DNA of 64,000 nt from contig CAMYOJ010000012.1 in the NCBI GenBank assembly GCA_947259985.1, positions 24,693 to 88,692 on the forward strand. The letters are read 5' to 3'. The notes beneath the pieces were generated by a model. That model was not told the origin of the DNA and did not search any database. It saw only the letters and a program-made list of their open reading frames with translations. The translations under genes were made by a program, and so were the position numbers. Position 1 is the first letter of the stretch. Each line of letters opens with the position of its first letter. Positions 29,804 to 39,623 of the stretch are shown in pieces. The DNA is from an uncultured Woeseiaceae bacterium. Its GTDB lineage: Bacteria; Pseudomonadota; Gammaproteobacteria; Steroidobacterales; Woeseiaceae.

Positions 29804-31129
29804 ATGACGAGCGACGCAGACACGATTGTTGCTGCAGCGACACCGCCCGGGAGCGGTGGTGTCGGCGTCGTGCGGATTTCCGGTGACCGGACCGAGCAGA
29901 TTGCACGCCGTATGCTGGGCAGTCTACCGGAACCGCGCACGGCCACCTATCGCAACTTCAGAAATGCCGACGGTGACATCGTGGATTCCGGCATCGCGCT
30001 GTATTTTCCGGCGCCGGCTTCGTTCACGGGTGAATCGGTGCTCGAACTGCAGGGGCACGGCGGCCCGCTCGTCATCGCGCTGCTCGTGGATGCGGTGACG
30101 GCACTCGGCGCGCGCCAGGCGGCACCCGGCGAATTCTCAAAACGCGCCTATCTCAATGACAAGCTCGATCTCGTGCAGGCTGAGGCGATCGCCGACCTGA
30201 TTGGCAGCGGCACGGCCCAGGCGGCCAGGGCGGCGTTGCGCTCATTGAGCGGGGCGTTCTCGACTGCCGTCGATGCCCTGGCGGAGCAGCTCGTAAGATT
30301 GCGCATGCATGTCGAAGCCGCCATCGATTTTCCGGAAGAAGAGATCGACTTCCTGTCCGACGAAAAGCTCGCTCGGCGCGTCGAAGAATGCGGCGAGGCG
30401 TTCGCCACACTGCTGGCCGGCGCCCGGCAGGGCCGCATGCTGCGCGATGGCTACCAGGTCGTGATCGTGGGAAAGCCGAATGCGGGTAAGTCCAGCCTGC
30501 TGAATTTGCTAAGCGGCCAGGAGGCCGCGATCGTGACCGAGGTCGCCGGCACCACGCGCGATATCCTGCGCGAGCAAATCGATATCGACGGCCTTGGTGT
30601 CGAGCTCGTGGATACGGCAGGGCTGAGGAACGATCCTGATCGCATCGAAAGGGAAGGCATCCGACGCGCCCGAAAGGCGCTCGAGAGCGCCGATGCCGTG
30701 CTATGGATACAGGATGCGTCGGACCCCGATCGTGGTGACATCGATGAGGACTTGCCCGACGGGGTGCCAGTTACCGTTGTCCGCAACAAGATCGATCTCG
30801 TCGACGTCGATCGAACGGATGGCGCCGTTTGCCTGTCGGCAAAGACCGGCGAGGGCCTCGATGATCTCAGGCGCCGCATCCGCGAACTTGCCGGCTACGA
30901 GAACCAGGGAGAAGGCGCCTTCACGGCGCGCCGCCGCCACCTCGAAGCGCTCCGGAAAGCCAGGCAACATTTCAACACGGGTCGTGACGCGCTGCGGCAA
31001 TCACGAGCGGGCGAGCTGTTCGCCGAGGAGTTGCGACTGAGCCAGCAGGCGCTTGGGGAAATAACGGGCGCCGTCTCATCGGACGAGCTGCTGGGCCGCA
31101 TCTTCTCCGAATTCTGCATCGGCAAATAG
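29804..31129 (+). CDS. mnmE: tRNA uridine-5-carboxymethylaminomethyl GTPase MnmE
   Basis: 441 residues. N-terminal folate-binding domain (DTIVAAATPPGSGGVGVVRI), a helical domain, and an inserted G domain with GKPNAGKSSLLNLL, DTAGLR and NKIDL. The C-terminus CIGK supplies the essential cysteine. With MnmG it modifies U34 of several tRNAs. MnmG lies 6.6 kb further on in this genome, with an unrelated operon between. Confidence 0.97.
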   Translation: MTSDADTIVAAATPPGSGGVGVVRISGDRTEQIARRMLGSLPEPRTATYRNFRNADGDIVDSGIALYFPAPASFTGESVLELQGHGGPLVIALLVDAVTALGARQAAPGEFSKRAYLNDKLDLVQAEAIADLIGSGTAQAARAALRSLSGAFSTAVDALAEQLVRLRMHVEAAIDFPEEEIDFLSDEKLARRVEECGEAFATLLAGARQGRMLRDGYQVVIVGKPNAGKSSLLNLLSGQEAAIVTEVAGTTRDILREQIDIDGLGVELVDTAGLRNDPDRIEREGIRRARKALESADAVLWIQDASDPDRGDIDEDLPDGVPVTVVRNKIDLVDVDRTDGAVCLSAKTGEGLDDLRRRIRELAGYENQGEGAFTARRRHLEALRKARQHFNTGRDALRQSRAGELFAEELRLSQQALGEITGAVSSDELLGRIFSEFCIGK

Positions 31130-31130
31130 T

Positions 31131-31151
31131 CGGCCCTCGCCGTCAGGGCCG
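31131..31151. terminator. Weak hairpin between convergent mnmE and M16 gene
   Basis: CGGCCCT and AGGGCCG pair over a 7-base loop just after the mnmE stop and inside the last codons of the opposing gene. There is no U-run. It may act in both directions, but support is slight. Confidence 0.25.
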
Positions 31152-32534
31152 GAAGCGCGTCTCCTGGATCGATAGCTCGGTGAGCGGCCCGTATTCGCTT
31201 ATATCGTCCCGAATTTTCCCGGCATCGCCGATGAGAATGAACACGAGGTTATCGGGCGATGGATAGACATCGGTGATCGTCGTCGCAACACCCTCGGTCG
31301 TAGCCGCGCCCAGTGACGCTACGTAGTTGTCGACGTATGTCGCGTCGAGGCCATAGAGTTCCAGCGTTGCGAACTGCGCCGCGAGCTGCGCGGCCGTCTC
31401 GAGGCGCGGCGGGAATTGTCCCATGACGTAGTTGCGCGCGGAGTCGATCATCTCCTCGTCGATACCAGAGTCGAGAAGCTCCTCGAGCAGGTCGAGCGCC
31501 ATGTCGATGGCCTCGGTGGTCGTGCTCGTCTCGGTAAAAGTGCTGATAACGACCGAACCGGGCGTGGCGGGCCGCGTAAGCACCGAGCGTGCGCTGTAGG
31601 TCAGGCCCGCCTTAACGCGCATTTCGTTGTTGAGCATGGACGTGAAGCGTCCGCCGAACACCGTGTTCGCCAGGTTCAGCTCGGCGCGCTGCGGATAGTC
31701 GACGGCAACGCCGATATTCCCCAGCCAGAAATAGGTCTGCGTTGCGCCCGGCTTGTCAACCAACAGTACGCGACGTCCTTCCTGTTTTTGCGCAACAGGC
31801 GCGAGGCTCTCATCGTTGGCCGCGCTTCGCCAATCGCCGAAAGCTGCTGATAGCCGGTTCTTCATGGCCTCGGCATTGAAGTCTCCGACGACCGCAATAA
31901 TCAGCCTGTCCGCACCCACGTGGTTTTCGTAAAAAGCGAGCAAATCCTCGTGGGTTATCCGCGCAAGCGAATCCTCGCTACCGCCAACCGGGTTGCCATA
32001 AGGGTGACCAGGGAACAGGAAGGCGTTGCCGTAGGCGGGCAGCAGGTCGCCGGGATTCGATCCTTTGGCGGCCTTGATCAGGTTGATGGAGCGGTCGCGC
32101 AGCTTCTCGAATTCGGCCGCGTCCAGCGCAGGACGGCGCAGCATGTCGGTAAGCAGCTCGATCAGGAGCTCGGCGTCATGCGCCATGAAGTCGGCCGAGA
32201 TGCGAACCGATTCGAGCCCTGCCGAAGCCGATAGTCTGCCACCCACCGCGTCGACGGCCTCCGCAAAAGCCGCCGCATCGCGCTCCCCGGCGCCCTTTTC
32301 GAGCACGCCGGCCAGCAGGTTGGCGAGCCCGCTCAGCTCCGCGGGGTCCTGGATCGCGCCGCCGCGGATGACGGCCTCGAGACCAACGAGCGGCACATCG
32401 TGTTTTTCGCTGATCAGCAGTACGACACCGTTGTCGAGTTCGACGCGCTCGAATTCGGGAAGCGCCACGTCGGCGCTAACGCCCGAGGCGAAAAGCAACA
32501 AGACAAGAACGGAGAGCCGAAGGGGGCGCATCAT
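31143..32534 (-). CDS. M16-family peptidase-like protein without HxxEH (non-catalytic partner)
   Basis: 463 residues. Signal peptide (about 1-21, VLVLLLFASGVSA). Two M16 half-domains are recognisable (LDNGVVLLISEKHDVPLVGL at the start; RAELNLANTVFGGRFTSMLN in the second half). The zinc motif HxxEH is replaced by LANLLAGVLEKG, so it cannot bind zinc in the usual way. Such proteins pair with an active M16 subunit, which is the upstream overlapping gene (ATGA). Probably a periplasmic heterodimer, with the membrane-anchored partner. Confidence 0.85.
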   Translation of the reverse strand: MMRPLRLSVLVLLLFASGVSADVALPEFERVELDNGVVLLISEKHDVPLVGLEAVIRGGAIQDPAELSGLANLLAGVLEKGAGERDAAAFAEAVDAVGGRLSASAGLESVRISADFMAHDAELLIELLTDMLRRPALDAAEFEKLRDRSINLIKAAKGSNPGDLLPAYGNAFLFPGHPYGNPVGGSEDSLARITHEDLLAFYENHVGADRLIIAVVGDFNAEAMKNRLSAAFGDWRSAANDESLAPVAQKQEGRRVLLVDKPGATQTYFWLGNIGVAVDYPQRAELNLANTVFGGRFTSMLNNEMRVKAGLTYSARSVLTRPATPGSVVISTFTETSTTTEAIDMALDLLEELLDSGIDEEMIDSARNYVMGQFPPRLETAAQLAAQFATLELYGLDATYVDNYVASLGAATTEGVATTITDVYPSPDNLVFILIGDAGKIRDDISEYGPLTELSIQETRFRP

Positions 32535-34207
32535 GTTTCCTCGCCCGGGGCCTGCAGCACGCCGATCGTCATATTGGCGCGGCGAAACACGCTGCTGGCC
32601 ACAGCCTTCAGGTCGACGACCGTAACGGCGCTGACGTCCTCGGGAAGAGAGAACAGGTTCTCGTAGCTCCCCGTGAACACCTCGTAGTTGCCGAGCGCCG
32701 CCGCCTTGCCGTTGATCGTCGACAGGTTGCGCCAGTAATCCGCGAGGATGATCTTGCGCGCTTTCTCGAGCTCCGCCCCGGTGACGCCCTCGACCGCAGC
32801 TCGCTCGAGCTCCTCGAGCAGGCGGCCTTCCACCGCGGCGATGTCGGCGTCGGGCGGCAGCGTCAGGTAGAAGTAAACGAGCCCCGGGTCAAAACCTTCC
32901 ATCTGCATGCCACCCACGCCCAGCGCGAGCTGCTCCTCTTCGACGAGCAAACGATGCAGGCGCGACGAGTCGCCGCCAACGAGGATATTGAGCAGCAACT
33001 CCATGTGCCGGGTTTCGGGGTCGGCCGCGCTGCCCGCATGGAACGCAACGTGCAGCAGCGGTGTCTCGGTATCCGTTTCGATCAGGAGGCGCCGCTCGCC
33101 GGCCTGCTCCGGCTCGACCGTGCGCACGGGCGGAGGCGACGATTGGCGGGGTATCGGTGCGAAATATTGCTCGGCCAGCAGGAAAATCTCCTCTGGCGAT
33201 ACCGCGCCCGTGAAGATCATTGTGCAGTTGTTGGGCGCGTAATAGGTCTTGAAATAGGACTCGAGATCCTCCTGCGTCCAGTTCTCGATGTCGGACGGCC
33301 AGCCGATTACCGGGAACTGGTAGGGGTGCGCCACGAAAGCGTTGGCGAGCATCTGCTCATACAGGCGACCGTTATTGTCGTTGTCGATGCGCAGCCGACG
33401 TTCCGAATATACGACGTTGCGCTCGCTCTCGACGACATCCGGGTCGATCGCGAGATTTTGCAGCCGGTCGGCTTCGAGTTCGAAAATGGTCTTGAGCGCC
33501 GATCGCGGAAACCAGTCCTGGTAAACGGTCAGGTCGTTCGAGGTATAGGCATTATTGGCGCCGCCGGCCGCCTCCATGATGCGATCGAACTCGCCCGGAT
33601 CCAGCTCCGACGTGCCGTTGAACATCATGTGCTCGAAGAAGTGCGACAGGCCCGTGATACCCGGGTACTCGTTACGCCCGCCGGCGCGCACGAAGTTGTA
33701 CATGACGATATTGGGAATGTCGTGATCGGGCCAGACGACGATGCGCAGCCCGTTTGCCATGGTGTAAGCCGTGATCTCCCTGGGCACGCCGACACTCTCC
33801 GAGGAGTCGTAGACCGGCCTCAGCGGAATCTCCTCCACGGGTTCGAGGCGCACGAGTTCGAACTCGGGCAACAGGCGCTCGCCGACAATCGCGGCGAGAC
33901 CCAGTACCGCGAGGACGGCGACGGCCGCGTTGAGCTTCTGGCCGGTCTTGTAAACGATCGACTGTGTCTGGTCGACGTCGACGCCTTTCTTGAGGCCCTC
34001 GGGCGTGATCTCGTAAACCCACGCGAAAATCAGCGCGACCAGGAAACCGATCGCCAGCAACAGCAGGACGAACTCCTTGGCCCAGATCGGCGCGACCCCG
34101 CCGGACACAGCATGATCGACAATCCAGACGATGAGCAGGCTGGCCACCGCATACAGCAGGGCGACCTTGAGCACATTGCGACGGCGGAGCTCGGAGAAAA
34201 GCGACAT
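32531..34207 (-). CDS. M16 zinc peptidase with N-terminal three-helix membrane module
   Basis: 558 residues. Residues 1-112 are not M16: MSLFSELRRRNVLKVALLYA, a second helix (FVLLLLAIGFLVALIFAWVYE), EITPEGLKKGVDVD, and a third helix (about 93-109). This resembles the membrane module found at the N-terminus of some adenylate-cyclase/TPR and TolB-like proteins. The peptidase follows (about 145-555), with the zinc site HFFEH at 189-193 and the distal glutamate region FELEADRLQNL. Probably anchored in the inner membrane facing the periplasm. It overlaps the inactive M16 partner and follows the ABC permease by 9 bases. Confidence 0.85.
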   Translation of the reverse strand: MSLFSELRRRNVLKVALLYAVASLLIVWIVDHAVSGGVAPIWAKEFVLLLLAIGFLVALIFAWVYEITPEGLKKGVDVDQTQSIVYKTGQKLNAAVAVLAVLGLAAIVGERLLPEFELVRLEPVEEIPLRPVYDSSESVGVPREITAYTMANGLRIVVWPDHDIPNIVMYNFVRAGGRNEYPGITGLSHFFEHMMFNGTSELDPGEFDRIMEAAGGANNAYTSNDLTVYQDWFPRSALKTIFELEADRLQNLAIDPDVVESERNVVYSERRLRIDNDNNGRLYEQMLANAFVAHPYQFPVIGWPSDIENWTQEDLESYFKTYYAPNNCTMIFTGAVSPEEIFLLAEQYFAPIPRQSSPPPVRTVEPEQAGERRLLIETDTETPLLHVAFHAGSAADPETRHMELLLNILVGGDSSRLHRLLVEEEQLALGVGGMQMEGFDPGLVYFYLTLPPDADIAAVEGRLLEELERAAVEGVTGAELEKARKIILADYWRNLSTINGKAAALGNYEVFTGSYENLFSLPEDVSAVTVVDLKAVASSVFRRANMTIGVLQAPGEET

Positions 34208-34216
34208 TTGATTATT

Positions 34217-35395
34217 CTATCCCAGCAGGCCCTCGCGGCGGTACAAGCGGGCGCAGATCCAGGTCAGGAGAGCACCAAAAATCAGGGTGCTCACGACCGA
34301 GATCACGACGTGCAAATTGTTGACGGGTTCGTTCTTGACCATGTCGACCAGCAGTAGATGCTGGCTCAGGCTCGGAACGAACATGAACTCGAGGCGCGGG
34401 CGCAAGGTGAGGATGCTGACGATCAGGATCGGCATTGTTGGCGCGATGAGGACGACGCTGAGCCAGGTTTGCGCCTCGCGATAGCTCTTTGTGAAGGATG
34501 CGACGAGCGTCATGAGGGCTGCGCCCAGGAGTATGAACGGCGCGAACAGGAGCAGCGCGGCGAGCATGACCCTGGGGCTGAAGTTGGGTGTCATGCCCAG
34601 TTGCTCGAGCGGCATGAACTTCAGCGCGATGAAAAACGATACCAGGCTAAGCGATAGCGACAGCATCATGAAAAGGCAGGTGGCGGCAATCTTGCCGAGC
34701 ATGAGCTGGTCGCGCGTGACGGGCAGGCAGAGCAGCGGCTCGAGAGAGCCGCGCTCGCGTTCGCCGGCGGTAGAGTCGATGGCGAGATACATGCCGCCCA
34801 TCAGGGCTGCGAAAATGAAAAAGTAACTCATCATGCCGAGCAGCATGGCCGAGCGGCCGCTCGGCGTGGAGACGTCGACCTCATCGATATTGAGCGGTCG
34901 CAGGACCAGCGGATTGACGCCGCGGGCCGACAGGCGCACAGCCGCAAGCTCCTGGCTGTAAGCATACAGGGCACCGCGCGCCCGCCGCGCGTCGCGCTCC
35001 GCGTCGGTGTTCGCCTGGTCCGACACGAGCTCGAGTTTTGCGGGAACGGTGTCCTGAAGCTGCTCCCCGAACTGTTCGGGAATTATCAGGACGACGTCGT
35101 TGGCGCCGGTCTTGACGGCGTCGATCGCGGCCGCAGCGTCAGCGGGGCCATCGACGACCTCGATGTTGCGGCTTTCGAGGTAACGCACCAGGTTCGGCGC
35201 ATGCTGCTGGCCGATGACGGGTAGCTCCATCGTGCGCTCGATGTCGTCGAGAGAGCGCTCTATCGACAGGTTGATGACGAAAGCGAACAGCACCGGACCG
35301 AAGATCGGGCCCATGATCAGCGCCGACGCGAGCGTGCGACGGTCGCGCAGATTGTCGAGGATCTCCTTGAGGAATACGACGATCGTCGTGCGCAT
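34217..35395 (-). CDS. ABC transporter permease, NatB/ABC-2 type
   Basis: 392 residues from ATG 35395 (MRTTIVVFLKEILDNLRDRR); the track's 19 extra residues lie inside the ATPase gene. First helix about 23-43 (ALIMGPIFGPVLFAFVIN), a large extracytoplasmic loop (about 50-190), then five hydrophobic segments between 190 and 385. GERERGSLEPLLCLPVTRDQL matches the ABC-2 permease coupling region. Similar to NatB of Na+ export systems, but substrate is unknown. TGATG overlap with the ATPase gene. Confidence 0.85.
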   Translation of the reverse strand: MRTTIVVFLKEILDNLRDRRTLASALIMGPIFGPVLFAFVINLSIERSLDDIERTMELPVIGQQHAPNLVRYLESRNIEVVDGPADAAAAIDAVKTGANDVVLIIPEQFGEQLQDTVPAKLELVSDQANTDAERDARRARGALYAYSQELAAVRLSARGVNPLVLRPLNIDEVDVSTPSGRSAMLLGMMSYFFIFAALMGGMYLAIDSTAGERERGSLEPLLCLPVTRDQLMLGKIAATCLFMMLSLSLSLVSFFIALKFMPLEQLGMTPNFSPRVMLAALLLFAPFILLGAALMTLVASFTKSYREAQTWLSVVLIAPTMPILIVSILTLRPRLEFMFVPSLSQHLLLVDMVKNEPVNNLHVVISVVSTLIFGALLTWICARLYRREGLLG

Positions 35396-36123
35396 CAGTC
35401 TGGCCTCACCATGTGTATGGCCTTGACGAAGGCATCTTCGAGGTCGTCGCAACCCGTGCGATTGCGTATGCCGTCGACCGAGTCATCGATGGCGACCTGG
35501 CCGTTGGCGATGATGCAGATGTCGTCGCACAGCGCCGCGACTTCCTGCATCACGTGGCTCGAGAACAGCACGCAGCGGCCCGCGTCCTTGAGTTTGAGTA
35601 TCAGGTTGCGCAGAGAGCGCGTTGCCATGACATCGAGCCCGTTGGACGGCTCATCGAGAATAACGTTCTGCGGGTCGTGCACGAGGGCGCGGGCGAGCGA
35701 CACCTTGGTACGCTGGCCCTGCGAAAAACCCTTGGTGCGTCGATCGGCAAAATCTTCGATCTCGAGCAGTCGCACGATCTCGTCAACGCGATCATCGATC
35801 TCGGCCTTGTCGAGGCCGCACAGGCGCGCGAAATAGGCGACGTTCTCGCGCGCCGTCAGGTGCGGATACAGTCCCGAGCCGTGCGGCAACGCCCCGATAC
35901 GCCGGCGGGCGTTGAGGCCGTCTTTGACGACGTCCGCGCCATCGACGGACGCTGTGCCCGCGTCCGGCTTGAGTACCGTGTAAAGGACCCGAAGTGTCGT
36001 CGACTTACCGGCGCCGTTGGGCCCCAAAAGGCCCGTTATTTTGCCGTCGGGCGCCTGGAAGCTGACGCCGCGCACGGCGCGCACGACGCCGAAGGACTTG
36101 TGGATCTCATGAACCCTGATCAT
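35395..36123 (-). CDS. ABC transporter ATP-binding protein, NatA type
   Basis: 242 residues. Walker A GPNGAGKSTT, Q-loop region, signature FSQGQRTKVSLARAL (a variant of LSGGQ), Walker B NVILDEPSNGLDV and H-loop FSSHVMQE. Typical of exporters that pair with an ABC-2 permease. It overlaps the upstream hydrolase gene by ATGA and the downstream permease gene by TGATG, so all three are tightly coupled. Confidence 0.9.
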   Translation of the reverse strand: MIRVHEIHKSFGVVRAVRGVSFQAPDGKITGLLGPNGAGKSTTLRVLYTVLKPDAGTASVDGADVVKDGLNARRRIGALPHGSGLYPHLTARENVAYFARLCGLDKAEIDDRVDEIVRLLEIEDFADRRTKGFSQGQRTKVSLARALVHDPQNVILDEPSNGLDVMATRSLRNLILKLKDAGRCVLFSSHVMQEVAALCDDICIIANGQVAIDDSVDGIRNRTGCDDLEDAFVKAIHMVRPD

Positions 36124-37571
36124 GGGCTCGGCCCCGAGAAGTCGAGAAAGAACGGCATGACGAAGCTACGTTCGAGACAGTCTGTGTCCAGGCCGTCGAG
36201 ATCGGCCGTGTCGATGAAGTTCGCGACAATACGTCGCGTGCAGCCAACGGCGATCTGCCCGTGCCCCTGGTTCTCGCCGACGAGGTGCTTCTTGTTCGCG
36301 AGGTCGACCATCGCAAGGCGCGCGTAGCCGGGCGGTGTTATCGGGTCCGCGTCGCCCGACAGCAGCAACACGGGGATATCGGTCGCGAGCGGCACCTTGA
36401 ACTCGGGGTCAACCGGACCCTCAGGCCACACCGAGCAGATAGCCTCCAGCGCCTCGAGTTGAAACGTGCCCATGTAGCTCGCGGCGAGCGCCTCGTAATC
36501 GATAGTCGTCTTGTCGTAGAACGGCACGTCCTCGTTACACATGATGGAGTTGTGCATGCCGAGCGCGAGCGCATCGACGAGCGCGATGACCGTCATCTGG
36601 TACTGCGAGGCGAGCGGCACGAAATTGCCGTTCGCTGCCTCGTGCACCAGGAGCGGCATCAGTGCGATGGTGCCCGGGCTGTAAGCCAGCAGTCGAATGG
36701 CACCGGCAAACTCGTTGACGCCGAAGCTCAGGTCCTCGGGGCGCCCGGTGCTCGGGTGCGGCACACTGAGTTGCTGTGGCTTCGCACGAAGCTGCTCGAC
36801 GAGTAAAGAAAAGGACTCCTGAACGTCGGGAAAGCGTTCGTTGCAGGCTGAATCGGCAGCGCATCGCGCGAGGATGCTGTCAACGGCCTTCTGGCTTTCG
36901 GTGGCGATCTCGGGGCCCAGCGATATTTGAGGCGGCACGACGCCGTCAAGAACGACGGTGCGCGTCGATTCGGGATAACGACGCGCGAAGTGCTGCGCAA
37001 CGCGGGTGCCGTAAGACACACCGTAGAGATTCAGAGCCGTATAGCCAAGAGCCTGGCGCACGGCCTCGAGGTCACGAACGGCGACACTCGTCGTGAAGTA
37101 CGCGGGATCGTGAGGCAGCTGATCGAGGCAGTCGTGCGTGAACCTGACGGTCTCTTCCATCGAATACTCGCCTTCGAGGATCTCGTCGTCGACGGGGCAG
37201 TCCATGCGCGATGATTCACCGGTGCCACGCTGGTCCACGAGCAATATGTCGCGATTGCGGCGTGCAGGCTCGAACGCGGCCGCGTAAACCGAGTAGAACT
37301 GCACGGCGCCCTGGCCCGGCCCGCCCGCCAGCGGCACGACCGGGTCCGTGGCGGGGGTGAGGTTGAGCGCCGGCACGACGGCGACGCGCATCGCGATATC
37401 GGGTGACGCCGGGTCTTCGGGATTCTCGGGGCGCGGCATGGTGCCGCAGCGCGCCTTGATGCCCGGATAGCCCGGTCCGGCACTGATGCGGCAGTCCTCG
37501 AGCTCGAGCGGCTCTGCATGGGCAGGGGCGAGCAGGAACGCGAGGAGGGCGAGATGAGCGGCGCGAAACAT
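36120..37571 (-). CDS. Secreted S33-type alpha/beta hydrolase (tripeptidyl aminopeptidase-like)
   Basis: 483 residues. Signal peptide (1-19, LLAFLLAPAHA). The hydrolase core has PLAGGPGQGAVQFY (oxyanion-hole region), VDQRGTGESS, nucleophile GVSYGTRVAQ, and the C-terminal TAP-like part with VLLLSGDADPITPPGYA (Asp) and GENQGHGQIAVGC (His). This is the proline-iminopeptidase/TAP group, which cleaves N-terminal residues from short peptides. It heads a minus-strand operon with an ABC exporter and two M16 proteins, which suggests peptide handling at the cell envelope. Confidence 0.85.
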   Translation of the reverse strand: MFRAAHLALLAFLLAPAHAEPLELEDCRISAGPGYPGIKARCGTMPRPENPEDPASPDIAMRVAVVPALNLTPATDPVVPLAGGPGQGAVQFYSVYAAAFEPARRNRDILLVDQRGTGESSRMDCPVDDEILEGEYSMEETVRFTHDCLDQLPHDPAYFTTSVAVRDLEAVRQALGYTALNLYGVSYGTRVAQHFARRYPESTRTVVLDGVVPPQISLGPEIATESQKAVDSILARCAADSACNERFPDVQESFSLLVEQLRAKPQQLSVPHPSTGRPEDLSFGVNEFAGAIRLLAYSPGTIALMPLLVHEAANGNFVPLASQYQMTVIALVDALALGMHNSIMCNEDVPFYDKTTIDYEALAASYMGTFQLEALEAICSVWPEGPVDPEFKVPLATDIPVLLLSGDADPITPPGYARLAMVDLANKKHLVGENQGHGQIAVGCTRRIVANFIDTADLDGLDTDCLERSFVMPFFLDFSGPSP

Positions 37572-37720
37572 GCGAAATCCGTCGGGCGAAACAGCGCGCT
37601 ATCTTGGACAAAGCCTTGTAGATAGTAAAGTTTTTGCGATTCCAGGGCTTGCAGAAGGGGTGGCAACGCGAGGGGCCAGCGACTAAAATCGCGCCCCTCT
37701 TGCTCTATTTGTAATTAGCC

Positions 37721-39616
37721 ATGCAGTTCGATGTCATCGTCATAGGCGGCGGCCACGCGGGAACGGAGGCCTCACTGGCAGCCGCGCGAGCGGGTGCGCG
37801 CACGCTTCTGATTACGCACAACATCGCGACCCTGGGACAGATGAGCTGCAATCCTGCGGTTGGCGGCATCGGTAAGGGCCACCTGACCCGGGAGATCGAC
37901 GCCATGGGCGGCGCGATGGCAACGGCGATCGACCGGGCCGGCATTCAGTTTCGAACGCTCAATGCGAGCAAGGGGCCCGCCGTCCGGGCCACGCGCGCGC
38001 AGGCCGATCGTGAACTCTACCGCCGGGCGATTCGAGGCATCATCGAGAATCAGCCCGGACTGTCGGTGTTCCAGCAGTCGGTCGACGACCTGCTCATTGA
38101 CGGAGACCGGGTCAGCGGGGTGGTAACAGGGCAAGACCTCAGGTTCCATGCGAGCACCGTGGTGCTGACCGTCGGCACGTTTCTCGGCGGCCGCATCCTC
38201 GTAGGACAAACCGAGAAAGCCGGCGGCCGCGTCGGCGATGCCCCGTCAAACCGCCTCGCGGCGCGACTTCGCGAAATGCCGTTTCGGGTAGCGCGGCTCA
38301 AGACGGGTACGCCACCGCGCATCGACGGTAAGACGCTGGACTACACGCTCATGACCGAGCAGCCGGGCGATACGCCGGTTCCCGTGTTCTCGTTTACTGG
38401 ACGGCGCGCGCAACACCCGCAGCAGGTGTGCTGTCACATCACGAAGACAACGCTCGAGACGCACGACATCATTCGCGGCTCACTCGACGAGTCGCCAATG
38501 TATTCGGGACTTATCGAAGGCGTTGGGCCGCGTTACTGTCCGTCGATCGAAGACAAGGTTGTGCGCTTTGCCGACAAGCCTTCGCACCAGATCTTCGTCG
38601 AACCCGAAGGTCTGTATACCAACGAGGTGTATCCCAACGGAATTTCGACGAGCCTGCCATACGATACGCAGCTCAGGTTCGTGCGCTCGATCGTCGGTTT
38701 CGAAAACGCACATATCACGCAGCCCGGGTATGCCATCGAGTACGACTATTTCGACCCGCGGGACCTCAGGCCGACGTTGGAGACCCGACACGTCAAAGGC
38801 CTTTATTTTGCGGGCCAGATCAACGGCACCACGGGTTACGAGGAGGCGGGCGCACAAGGCCTTCTGGCAGGCATCAATGCCGCGCAGAAAGCCCGCGACC
38901 GCGACGAATGGTTTCCGGGCAGGCACGACGCGTACCTCGGCGTGCTCGTTGACGACCTGATCACGCGCGGCGTCAGCGAGCCGTACCGAATGTTCACGAG
39001 CCGGGCCGAGTATCGCCTGACGCTCAGGGAAGACAATGCGGATATGCGCCTGACGCCGAAAGGTCGCGAGCTCGGACTCGTTGATGACGCGCGCTGGTCG
39101 ACTTTCAATGACAAGCAGACGGCGGTCGCCGCGGAACAACGGCGGCTCGACGGCATCACGCTGCACCCTGGCCGACTCAGTGAGAACGACGAATTCCTGA
39201 TTGGCAAGGCGTTGCAGAGAGAGTGCTCGGCGGGAGACCTGTTACGGCGCCCGGAACTGGACTACGCGGCAGTGTCGGGCCTGTCGCTCGTCGGCGCGCT
39301 CGAGTCGAGCGGCCTGCAGAGCGACGAGCAGCGCGAGCAGGTCGAATTGCAGCTCGAAGTCCAGGCCAAGTACGCTGGCTATATCGACCGCCAGGAGCGA
39401 GAAATCGCGAAACACGCAAAGCAGGAGTCGCTGCGGCTGCCCGAGGATATCAACTACGCGGCCGTGGACGGCCTGTCGAACGAGGCGCGGCAGAAACTGG
39501 CGGCCGCACGGCCCGCTACGCTTGGGCAGGCCTCACGCCTCGAGGGCATGACGCCATCCGCGGTATCCTTGCTGCTCATCCACCTCAAGAAGCGGCAGCT
39601 CAAGAAGAGCGCCTGA
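37721..39616 (+). CDS. mnmG: tRNA uridine-5-carboxymethylaminomethyl enzyme MnmG
   Basis: 631 residues. FAD site [10 protein letters not shown] at the N-terminus, [55 protein letters not shown], and the C-terminal helical domain with [20 protein letters not shown] and [16 protein letters not shown]. Works with MnmE on U34 of tRNAs. The 149-bp gap before it has no clear promoter; GAGGGGC and GCCCCTC there form an inverted repeat around TAAAAT. Confidence 0.97.
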   Translation: MQFDVIVIGGGHAGTEASLAAARAGARTLLITHNIATLGQMSCNPAVGGIGKGHLTREIDAMGGAMATAIDRAGIQFRTLNASKGPAVRATRAQADRELYRRAIRGIIENQPGLSVFQQSVDDLLIDGDRVSGVVTGQDLRFHASTVVLTVGTFLGGRILVGQTEKAGGRVGDAPSNRLAARLREMPFRVARLKTGTPPRIDGKTLDYTLMTEQPGDTPVPVFSFTGRRAQHPQQVCCHITKTTLETHDIIRGSLDESPMYSGLIEGVGPRYCPSIEDKVVRFADKPSHQIFVEPEGLYTNEVYPNGISTSLPYDTQLRFVRSIVGFENAHITQPGYAIEYDYFDPRDLRPTLETRHVKGLYFAGQINGTTGYEEAGAQGLLAGINAAQKARDRDEWFPGRHDAYLGVLVDDLITRGVSEPYRMFTSRAEYRLTLREDNADMRLTPKGRELGLVDDARWSTFNDKQTAVAAEQRRLDGITLHPGRLSENDEFLIGKALQRECSAGDLLRRPELDYAAVSGLSLVGALESSGLQSDEQREQVELQLEVQAKYAGYIDRQEREIAKHAKQESLRLPEDINYAAVDGLSNEARQKLAAARPATLGQASRLEGMTPSAVSLLLIHLKKRQLKKSA

Positions 39617-39623
39617 GACGCTT

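Noticed and set aside
32954-34357. Plus-strand ORF of 467 residues
   Set aside because: Antisense shadow of the M16 peptidase; the opposite frame has HFFEH and a full domain.
35413-36327. Plus-strand ORF of 304 residues
   Set aside because: Antisense to the NatA-type ATPase, whose Walker motifs are intact.
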